Origin: Pleodorina starrii
Taxonomy: Eukaryota > Chlorophyta > Chlorophyceae > Chlamydomonadales > Volvocaceae
Direction: 5' to 3'
DNA length: 64,000 bases
Assembly: GCA_030267565.1 (NCBI GenBank)
Contig: BRXU01000076.1
Span: 58,832 to 122,831, forward strand
Part shown: piece by piece, positions 1-9,412 of the stretch
Numbering within the stretch: the first letter of the stretch is position 1
Layout of the letters: each line of letters opens with the position of its first letter
Made by a program: the position numbers and the translations under genes
The notes under the pieces: generated by a model
What the model was told of the DNA's origin: nothing
What the model saw: only the letters and a program-made list of their open reading frames with translations
The model's database searches: none

Positions 1-2
1 AC

Positions 3-3000
3 ACGAAGGCGTCATCTGCCACGCTAGCCAGCTGTACGGCAGTCTGCCGTGCTTTGCGGCTCTACCACAGCAGCTTCAGTGAGCTTGCCACGAGCATCTT
101 GAGCCTACGTTTTCAACAGAAAACGTTATTGGCCCCCCCGGATAAGATGAGTGGCAAGCACTTCGAGGCAGCTGCGAGAGCAGAGTCCAGGCTGCCTCGT
201 TCACTGCGGCGGCCGTACACTGTGGCGGAGCCCCCTGGCCTGGATGCTCCACTGCCGCCACCTGGGCAGAATCCTCCCAGGCCACCTTCGGTACGGCAGG
301 ATCCACAGCCGCGTAGCCACATGGAGCCGGCCGTGCGCCCCCCCAACCCACCTCCCTCCCCGCCGCGTCCTTCACCTGGCCGCCTATCACCACCTCGTTT
401 ACCACCTCGTTCACTGCGGCGGCCGTACAATGTCGCCGAGCCAGCAGCTAGCCTGGATGCTCCACTGCCGCCACCTGGGCAGAATCCTCCCAGGCCACCT
501 TCGGTACGACAGGATCCGCAGCCACGTAGCCAAGTGGAGCCGGCCGTGCGCCCCCCCAACCCACGTCCCTCCCCGCGCCCTTCACCTGGCCTCCTATCAC
601 CACCGACCGGGACTTCTAGCTGGTACTACCCAACCCAGCAGGGGTTCCCCACCACATTCCCCGAGCAGACCTTGCCATCGTTCATACTGTCCCCAAAGGC
701 CAAGTTCGGCATCCTCGCGCTCATGAAGCCGTTGCCCAACAGCATGCCGTTCAAGGCACAGTTGGACAGCTTCAAGGTGTGGTGCCAGCAGCCCTTCAAC
801 TTTGGGACCAGCGGTTCGTCTGGGGTGGTGGACTCGACCTATCGAGGAATCGAGAACACCGTGTCGAAGTTTATCGGCGTGGCGTATCTGATCGAGATGA
901 TCGAGATGCCCTTACTCTCCTTCCACCTATTCAGCAACCAGGCAAGTTGGTTGGAGGGGGGTGAGGCAGGGTGTTTGCTTGGTCAGGCATGGGGGTCAAG
1001 GTGGAGGGGGCACAGGGCGGGTGGCGGTCGGGATAGGCGTGCATTTGTTCAGGCATGAGGCGAGGAGGGGCGGGGGGCGTGGGGGGGAGGGCGGGGGGGC
1101 GGGGGGCGTGGGGGGGAGGGCGGGGGGCGTGGGGGGGAGGGCGGGGGGCGCGGGGGGGAGGGGGGGGGGCGCGGGGGGGTGGGCGGGGGGCGCGGGGGGA
1201 GGGCGGGGGCGGGGGGAGGGCGGGGGGCGCGGGGGGGAGGGGCTTGCAGAGCTTTCGGGCACTACTTGGTCATTGGGTTTTCCTCATCATTCGTGGTCCA
1301 TGCCCATGATCCCTCAGGCCCTGGTGGCACGGTACCTTGGCCTGATGCGGCACCGATGTGATACCAATCACATGCTTGCCGAGGCCACCCGGCTAATTAA
1401 AGTCGTCAAGTACCTACAGGACTCCGCTTCTGCTGCCAACAGCGACGCTTCCCAGGTAGGGGGGCGAGGGGAGGATCAGGGAAGGGTTTGGGGCTGTGCG
1501 GGAGGGGGGAGGGAGGTGAAGGGAGGGGCGGGGTGGGGTGGAAGAAGATGCCGGGGAGGGAAGAGGGGTAGGGGAGGAGCAGGGAGGGGTTTGGGGCTGG
1601 GCGGGAGGGGGGAGGGAGGTGAAGGGAGGGGCGGGTTGGGGTGGAAGAAGATGCCGGGGAGGGAAGAGGGGGGGCGCGGAGCAGGGAGGGGTTTGGGGCT
1701 GGGCGGGAGGGGGAAGGGAAGTGACGGGAGGGGCAGGGTGGGGTGGAAGAAGATGCCGGGGAGGGAAGAGGGGGAGGTGCGGAGCAGGGAGGGGTATGGG
1801 GCTGTGGGCGGGAGGGGGGAGGGAAGTGAAGGGAGGGGCGGGGCGGGGAGGTTACCCAGGGTGGGCTAGGAAGGGGGGGGACCTGGGTAGGCCTTGTGAC
1901 GGACCCCGAACTCGGTGTGGTGTTCTCGATGCATCTCATACCCGACTCGCTCTTGCCTGCTCACAGGCGAACGTCAGGCACTGCGACGATATGATTGCCT
2001 GGCTTCTCAGAATCCAGAAGCAGCTACGGCGGCATCCAACACTCAGGGCGCCGCCCCCACGAGCAGCACCCCCGCCGCCACCGGACAGTGACGACGACAT
2101 GGCGCAGGCTGCACCAGCCTCCCCAATTGGACCCGCCGCGCCAACGGGGCCACCGTCCAGAATGCAGCCGCCAGCAAGAGCGGCGCCAGACGCAGCAGCT
2201 GCAGCAGCAGAGGCAGCAGCCGCAGGCGTGACAGCACAAGGTCGGGAGACGTTGGAGCCGATGGTACCAGTGGACGGCGAGGAGGATATGCCGGCAGAGC
2301 TACCCAGTAAGAGCACACTTCTCGCGTTTTCAACCGATCTGCTGCAGCGTGCGGAGGAGAGGATACAGCGGGACCTGAGCATCGGTGACGTTGTGGGGTA
2401 TGATACAGCACGACTTGCCGGCGACGCCCTTCTTGTGGCCTTCTTGTCGGGCCTATACATTCCGCCCCTTCGCCTTGGGGTGATCCGCACCCTTACTGTC
2501 CCCGGGGAGCCCTGCTGCCTTTCTCGGCAGTGTGTGCGCACTGGCTGCCGTGGCAACAGCCTGAGGCTTACATCCCACCGACAGCCGACACCTTCATCGG
2601 CGCAGCAGGCCGGGGCTGTACAAAGCATTACGGTAGAGCTTTTTCACCACAAGACGGAGCGGTACACACCAACGGCAACGGTCTTCACCTTGCCCCGCTC
2701 CCTTGCGGCGGCAACAAAGAACTATTTGGACCACGCACGGCCTGTCTTGCTCAACTACTCAACTGCTGAAGAGCAGCCTCCGACGCTGTTCGTATCACCA
2801 AACGGCTTTCCGTACGACGAGAACTCTATCACCGTGGGCAACTCGTGGACCCGCATTCAGAGGCTGTACAGGGCACCCTGGACGCCCTTTCCAGCTCGCG
2901 TATTTCGCCACATCCACAGCACATCGGCGTGGGGTGATGTGGTTCGCGAGGTTGCGGCAATGCAGGGCCCCCTGGCCGGTGATGCCCGAATCATGGGCAA

Positions 3001-4417
3001 CTCCATCCGCACGTGGGAGACCCACTACATTCGGGACCGTGAGACCATGCTGGGCCAGGCAGCCATTTCACGGCTCGCATCCTGGAGGCGCCAGCAGCGG
3101 CAGCAGCAAACGGACACACCTCCGTCAGAGCCGCCCGTCACTGCTCAGAACATGGCAGCACGGCGTGATCAGTCCGAGCAGCTGTCAGAGGACGAGGCGC
3201 CATCACAGCCGCCGGCACCACACGTTGCGGCAGCCAGGGCGGCTGCAGCCGCGGCGGAGGTAGGGGCCCCGGCGTCAGAGGACGTGGTGACGGAGGGGGC
3301 GACGGCAGGGGTGGCGGCCGCTGAGGAGGCAGCCGCTACTGTGGCGGCGCCGCCGCCGTCATCACCGCCGCCACCACCTCCGCCGCCACCACCTCCGCCG
3401 CCAGCAAATGAGGAGCACCCACAGCCGCCGCCGCCACGGCCGCCGCCGCCGCCGCCGCCACCTCAACCCCCGGCACATAACATGCTGGCGGAAGAGGCAG
3501 GTCCGTCCGCGGGATCGGTTGAGCAGGAAGGGGGGCGTGTATTCGCGCTGCGGCCACCTATGCAGCGGCAGGGGGAGGGCAATTGGAGGGCAAGAGCCGA
3601 TGGGCGGGACGGTTGGACGCCGCCGTCGGAGGTGCCGCCAGCCCGGCGGCACGGGTTCCCTGCATCGGCGCGGGGCATGGGGGCTTTAGAGACGCCACGT
3701 GTGGAGTACGGCCGGGTCGCGGTTGGTAGGCACCGAGATGGTGACACCAAAGCTGGCACCTACGCTGGCTTCCCCACCACCTTCAGCCGGGCTGATTCCA
3801 TCGCCGCCGCCACACCACGCATCACGACACCCGCCAACGTGACACCCGCCAATGTGGACGCCCCTGTGCGCTTTTCCAACGCCGGCGGGCGCAGCACTGT
3901 TCGCACCCCCGCGGTCACCAAACCCTGGGTGGAATCGCCAGTGTTTGCATCCGGCAGCAGGCGGTACCAGCTGGCGGCGGAAGCAGGCGGACAGGCTGGG
4001 ATGGGTGTAGATGGATCCGGTTTCCAGTGGGCGAAGCGCCGACGGTTGTGCCCCTTTGTGGATGATGAAGCTGAGGTAGCCCGGGGCCCAGACTGGGAGG
4101 AAGACGTGTCAGAGTCGGAGGGCGGTGATGGGGATTCCCAGTTCCAAGGAGGGAGCATGGAAGGGAGGCAGGCATTTGATTCTGAAGATGGGGGCAGCAG
4201 GCGGTTCCAGGCGTCTGAATGGTTGACGGCAGGGCCCAATGGAAGGATGGGCAGCGAAGAGGAGTCGGATTACAGCAGTGAGGGAGAGGCCAGGCACGGA
4301 GGTGTGAGGCCTGCAGAATATCGGGGGGTTTCGGCACCTCACGAGGGGCCCTACCGTGGGCGCAAATCGAATGAGGCCCCCACGGTCTATGACGAGGACG
4401 ACATGTGGTTTGATTGA
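3..4417 (+). CDS. Tyrosine recombinase (integrase-like), 5' end outside the window, three visible exons
   Basis: Exons 3-941, 1318-1455 and 1967-4417, all joined in phase 0, give about 1175 residues. The frame is open to the left edge, so the true start is not seen. Residues 1-205 are a Pro/Arg-rich region with a 70-residue tandem duplication. Residues ~215-390 resemble the SAM-like core-binding domain of algal tyrosine recombinases (W..QPFNFG, KFIGVAYL, and KVVKYL in exon 2). The catalytic domain follows. Arg I lies in IPPLRLGVIRTL (R528), the beta-hairpin Lys in FHHKTERY (K588), Arg II in RVFRHIHSTSA (R673) and the nucleophile in MGNSIRTWETHYIRD (Y713). The usual HxxR His is Arg here and the usual MGHS His is Asn (N704). 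A low-complexity tail (poly-Pro, poly-Ala, acidic patches, a KRRR cluster) ends at TGA. The PPLR and MG(H)S-type boxes are known from Crypton-, DIRS- and giant-virus-like recombinases. No reverse transcriptase is visible, so the element class is open. Confidence 0.8.
195..612 (+). repeat. 210-bp tandem duplication inside exon 1 of the recombinase gene
   Basis: Two adjacent copies begin at 195 and 405, an offset of 210 bp or exactly 70 codons, so the reading frame is kept. Each encodes a segment starting RSLRRPY and running through DAPLPPPGQNPPRPPSVRQD to a PSPGxLSPP end. The copies differ by a few substitutions and short compensating indels. The encoded segment is a Pro/Arg-rich spacer, not part of the catalytic fold. 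Confidence 0.85.
942..1317 (+). other. GC-AG intron with long G-runs (recombinase intron 1)
   Basis: The donor is CAG|GCAAGT at 942 and the acceptor is CCCTCAG|GCC at 1317. This pairing keeps phase 0 and joins FSNQ to ALVARYLG. The nearer TTGCAG at 1249 would throw the reading frame into a stop. Most of 1060-1240 is a degenerate (GGGGGGCGTGGGGGGGAGGGC)-like minisatellite with dozens of runs of four or more G on the sense strand, so the pre-mRNA has strong G-quadruplex potential. Confidence 0.75.
1456..1966 (+). other. Recombinase intron 2, containing a ~103-bp G-rich tandem repeat
   Basis: The donor CAG|GTAGGG and the acceptor CTCACAG|GCG are in phase 0 on both sides. Inside, three full copies and one partial copy of a purine-rich ~103-bp unit occur. 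The marker GAAGAAGATG is found at 1541, 1643 and 1746. Lack of T-rich stops makes this intron look open in several frames, so a naive reading could run it into the third exon. The joined protein favours splicing. Confidence 0.75.
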
Positions 4418-4667
4418 GGACGGAGGATCCCGTGCTGTAGCCGCGGCCGCCGCCATCTGATATGGGGGCGCGTGGTCCATATGCACCGGGGCCCTGACCG
4501 GGCCCAGACACATGGCAAGGAGGGCGGGCGCACGGCGACGTCCGAATTCGGAGGTTTGCCAATACTGTACCAATAATGGAGATGCACGATTTCCGGTCCC
4601 ACCTTTCCGACCCCACCCAACCACACAGCCGAAAAACACACAGCCACACACCCACCCTGGGGTCATG

Positions 4668-5000
4668 GGGCGCGAACCCCTTGGCGTCCGGCCGACACAC
4701 AAATCCAACCAGGGATTCTGTCAGCAATAGGGCCCAGGGCCCCGCAGTTGTGATGGATCAGGTTTTCCTTTTCGGAACGGCCAGGGGGAGCGTGGGGAGA
4801 ACCTCCTACCCACCCACACCCCACCCACCCACACCCCCACACACACACACACTGGGGTAATGGGGCGCTAACCCCTTGGCGTCCGGCCGACACACAAATC
4901 CATTTAGGAACTCTGTCAGCAATTGGGCCCACAGTCCCACGCCTGAAATGCAATCGGGTTCCCATCCGGAACGGCCAGGGGGAGCGTGGGGGAGGACCTT
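4668..5000. repeat. 194-bp tandem repeat (two copies) downstream of the recombinase gene
   Basis: The marker TTGGCGTCCGGCCGACACAC occurs at 4681 and 4875. It is followed in both copies by a segment ending in a CAGGGGGAGCGTGGGG motif and then CACACCC-rich microsatellite. There is no convincing coding sequence. The stretch 4418-4667 between the stop codon and the first copy is probably 3' UTR and flank, with no recognisable element. Confidence 0.75.
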
Positions 5001-5029
5001 CTACCCACCCACCCACACCCACACACCCA

Positions 5030-6010
5030 CACACCTCCCTTCCCCCCCTCCTTCGCTTCCGCCCCCGCCGACCAGCTGGCCCTCTTTCCCAGGGTATCAG
5101 GGTATCAGGTATCAGGGTATCAGGTATCCCGCGGGGATGGAATCCCCCGTAACTCACTCTCCCGCCTACCACCACCCACACACCCACACCCACACCCACA
5201 CCCACACACCTCCCTCCCTCCCCCTTCCCTCCTTCGCTCCCGCCCGCGGCGACCAGCTGGCCCTCTTTCCCACGCCTGTGATGGATCTGGTTTCCCTTTC
5301 CGGCGGAGCAGGTTATCCCGCGGGGATGAAATTCCCCGTAACTCACCCTCCCGCCCACCACCACCCACACACACCCACACACACCCACACACCTCCCTCC
5401 CTCCCCCTTCCCTCCTTCGCTCCCGCCCGCGCCGACCAGCTGGCCCTCTTTCCCACGCCTGTGATGGATCTGGTTTCCCTTTCCGGCGGAGCAGGGTACC
5501 CGCGGGGATGGAATCCCCCGTAACTCACCCTCCCGCCTACCACCACCCACCCACACCCACACACCTCCCTCCCTCCCCCTTCCCTCCTTCGCTCCCGTCC
5601 GCGGCGACCAGCTGGCCCTCTTTCCCACGCCTGTGATGGATCTGGTTTCCCTTTCCGGCGGAGCAGGTTATCCCGCGGGAATGCAATCCCCCGTAACTCA
5701 CCCTCCCGCCCACCACCACCCACACACACACACCCACACCCACACCCACACACCTCCCTCCCTCCCCCTTCCCTCCTTCGCTCCCGCCCGCGGCGACCAG
5801 CTGGCCCTCTTTCCCACGCCTGTGATGGATTTGGTTTCCTTTTCCCCACCAGGCCCGCCCGGTGCGACCCTCCTTTCGGCCTCCCTCTCTCCCCATACCC
5901 TGCATCTGCACCCCATCCACCTTTCCCTCACCCAACCCGCGCCGCAATACATTTCCACCATGGAATTCGATCGTCAATATGGCCCACAGTCCCACGCCTG
6001 TGATGGATCG
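5030..6010. repeat. ~172-189-bp minisatellite with CACACC microsatellite spacers
   Basis: The marker CACGCCTGTGATGGAT recurs at 5271, 5454, 5626, 5815 and about 5993. Each unit has a pyrimidine-rich CCTCCCTCCCCCTTCCCTCC block, a GACCAGCTGGCCCTCTTTCC block, a CGGCGGAGCAGG block and a variable CACACCC tract that causes the length variation. The last marker is followed by a slightly different sequence that resembles the 194-bp repeat just upstream, so the two families are related. Confidence 0.8.
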
Positions 6011-6129
6011 GGTTTCCCTTACCGTAGCGAGCAAACCGAGGGGAATCCGGAATCCGCACCGGCCCTCCCTCCCCACCCAAACACACACTCACACACACCT
6101 CCCTCGGGAGCCTCGCGCCCCGCGCAACA

Positions 6130-7207
6130 CGTCTTTATTGCCTCGCTTGTCGTTTCATTGACAAGTTGCGGGTAAGGTATCACAACGCCTCTCTCGCCGC
6201 TCTCGCTCGCAGCTCTCGCTCTCCCGTGTTTCTCCTCTCCGTACGGTGTCGTGCTCGCTGTATTCTGTTAGCTCAGCTCATCCGAAGTAAGACATAGAAT
6301 ACATTAATGGATTTTTACCGTTGCGACATTTACTACTGCTTTATCGAGCCAGTATAATAACCACGGGTACCTAGGCGAGCCAACAATTCCGGCTCGTCAG
6401 CACTGGGCATCTGTTCGAGAGCTGTATGCTCTGCCGGATGCGAGTAGAGATATGCAGGTAAGGCGATATTGGTTTCGCAGCCAGAAAGGCGGCTTGCTAT
6501 GGACCGTCGGCGCAACGGCGCAACGTAGATGCTGTTTTCACCACCGCTGAGGGTGGGCTCCTTGATGAGGTTGTTAATCAATCAGTCAGTCATTTGCGCG
6601 TTGTGCTTACAATCTGTCGCCCGGTGCCGGGTCTTAACAACCACTTTTGAAGCGCCCTCACTGAATGCGAGTGCCAAGCTTGCCGCTTCCCCTTTTTACT
6701 GCTGAACAAGGCAGGCATGTACGCAATTGACTGATTAAGTATGCATTGAATCCGCAATGTGCCTGTCCTTCCTTGCAGGTACTGTTCTCGGCGGAGACTA
6801 CCGCGCCGCGCAACGGCACGGCGCGGCAACATTTTTGTTATCCGGAAAGGGCCACGTCGTGGCCCTTTCTGCCAGGATTTCTGTAGCCATGGGGACGAGA
6901 TATGCCATGATTGGTAGGTAAGCCGGCGCGCGCGCGCGCGCGTTCGCTAGCTGCTAGTACGGCGACAGGGCCTCCCGCGCGCGGACCCCGTACACCGAGT
7001 TTTAGGTCCAACTTTAAAAGTTGGCGCGCGATGTTTTCCGCAGTCATTCACCACGCACCAAGCAGAATTGATGAGCTGCAGCCGCTTGCCTTGAACGTTT
7101 GCGAATCATCCTATTAGTTCCGAGTGTGCTGCTGTCGCCTCTAGCTGTACCTAGCTACCTGGTGTTGCCGCGCGCACGCCGAGGAAGCCGCCGCAAGCGC
7201 AGAAAAA
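6130..7207. other. Unassigned spacer upstream of the methyltransferase-HNH gene
   Basis: I recognise no gene here. Two short minus-strand frames (6333-6581 and 6590-6832) lack any familiar motif. A perfect hairpin lies at 6846-6868 and an alternating GC tract at about 6925-6942. The last few hundred bases must contain the promoter and leader of the gene starting at 7208, but no clear TATA box or other element can be named. Confidence 0.4.
6846..6868. other. Perfect hairpin: 11-bp stem with one-base loop
   Basis: AAAGGGCCACG, then T, then CGTGGCCCTTT. The stem is perfect and GC-rich. It could be a binding site for a dimeric protein or a transposon-end remnant. It is not followed by a T-run, so it does not look like a terminator. 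Confidence 0.6.
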
Positions 7208-9381
7208 ATGCCCCCACTCCCAGCCATAGCGCAACCCAGCAATCAGAAGCCTTCCAAGGACACAACCGAAATGCACACCAAAATGAACTCATTCGAGGTA
7301 ACGCAGCCTACCCGCCCTTTTTGCCTACTCCCGCCATTTCACCTTTGCCTCCTGCCGATCTTAACGTTTGTAACGTTCCGCACCCTTTTGTTCTTATGTT
7401 GCATTGCGCCTGCAGGAGATGACAGGCGGCACTGGAATCAAAGGTTTATACGGAACGCTCACGTGTCTATCTATTCAACTGTAAGTAACGCGCCGCACTA
7501 TAACGATTGACCACAGCTCTTAAAATATAGGGCGACAATAGGCCCCGTTATTGCATGCAGCAGGTTGCCGGTTGGGGCGCGTTAGTTGGGCACCTTTCTG
7601 TCCCGCCAGGGCTTACTGTCCTGTGCCCCGTTCCCCAAGATCTCCGTGCGCGCCAACCTCTCTCCCCCCTCTCAATGCCTGCCCGCCGACCGCAAACCAC
7701 CAACACTGACGAGTCTGTTTGTTTGATTGATTTGCAGGTGCTTGTACGCGATGGTGAGGAAGGCGGGACTGCGCCGCTCGTCGGTATTCGTGGACATCGG
7801 GTCCGGAATTAACAGGTTAGTTTCGCACCCCGTGTGTGTTTGTGTGTGTGTAGGTGTGAACGGGAGTGGGGGGGAACCGGGCGGCGGGGAGCCACATTCG
7901 ATGCACAATTTCGCTACGTTGTTCCCACTGCACTGTTTGTTGCCGGAAACGGGAAGGTAGGGCGCTGTCGACCGGGGGCGAGGGGTTGCTAGGGACTGGC
8001 TGCGTTAGGGTTCGCATGGTCCTTATCTGTCGCATGGCAGGCATGAATCCCCGCCCCGCCCTTCTTCCCCCTGCCCATCCCCTGCCTCCTTTCGCCCGTA
8101 ATCTACACGCTAAGCTTCCCCCCCCCCGCCGCCCCCTGATGGCCCCTAATCTTTGTGTGCCCCTGATGTATGCGCGTCCCGTGTTACGACAGGGTGCTGT
8201 TTCATGCCCTGCTGTACCCCGCGGTGGAGTGGGCGTTCGGCATAGAGTTCGACTCCGTCAAGGTGCTGAAGGCGGTTGCCGCCTTCGACTACTTGATGCA
8301 GAAGATGCCGGTATTTAAGGCGGCCATGAAGAACAAGAGTGCCCCTCCAAAGGCGAATTGCGCCAGCATTTCGGAGGTGAGGTTTGGTTTGGACCGGGCT
8401 TGGTTTGGTTTGTTCTAGTGCACGGGGCCTATGTCGTATGTCGTGTGGTGTGGTTTGGTTTGGACCGGGCTTTATGAGGCACTGGGGCACATGTCGCGCG
8501 TGCGGCGTGTCATGAAGGGTCCTGGCAGCCGTGATGGACCGCTTTCTCCGTGCCGGCCGCAGGTGGGAACGCTTTCGCCGGCGACTCACGCCTTCACCTT
8601 CTGGGTCGGCATGAGCAAAGCGGCGAAGATGGCAATAGGGCGGCTTTGGAACAACTGCCCTTCCCTCAAGGTCAGTTCGCGTGTGGTAGTGTGAATGTGT
8701 GTGTGTGTGTGTGGGTTCGTTTGCGTTCGTGGGGCGGGGGAGCGGTGAATGCCGGGGAGGGCACGGCTGGGGAGTGATTGGGGAGTGATTGTTTTGAGAG
8801 AGGGAACCAAGGGTGGCAGCCCCAGGGGGGCAGCGCCAGGGGGCCAGGGCATGGTGTGGTAACGAAGGGCTTTGGGGTCAAGGCACCCCGCCGTGGCACG
8901 GCACCCCGCCGTGGCCGCGCCGCCGTGGCCGCGCCGCCATGGCCGCGCCGCCGTGGCCGCGCCGCCGCCGCCACCCCGCCACCACCTCCGCCACCGCCTC
9001 CGCCGCCGCCTCTGCCACCGCCGCCGCCACCACCACCGCAAACTCCGTCCCCAGCGCCTCCGCCTCCGTCCCCAGCGCCTCCGCCGCCGCCTCTGCCGCC
9101 ACCATCTCGGCCACCGCCGCCACTGCTGCCTCCGCTGCCGCCGCCGCCGCCGCCGCCGCCGCTGCTGCCGCCACTGCTGCCGCCGCCCCCGCCGCTTCCG
9201 CCAGCCCCACCTCCTCCGACCCTATTTCCGCGCGCCGCCGACAACCTTCTCCACACCGCCTCCGCCTCCACCTCCGCCGCCACCACCGCCACCGCCACCG
9301 CCGCCGCTAGCCCCACCGCCGCTAGCCCGCCTCCGTCCCCAGCGCCTCCGCCGCCTCCGCTGCCGTCACCATCTCGGCCAC

Positions 9382-9412
<31 letters not shown>

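Noticed and set aside
6333..6832. Two adjacent minus-strand frames of 82 and 80 codons
   Set aside because: No family recognised, no splice signals that join them convincingly, and no repeat context. Left as an unassigned spacer.
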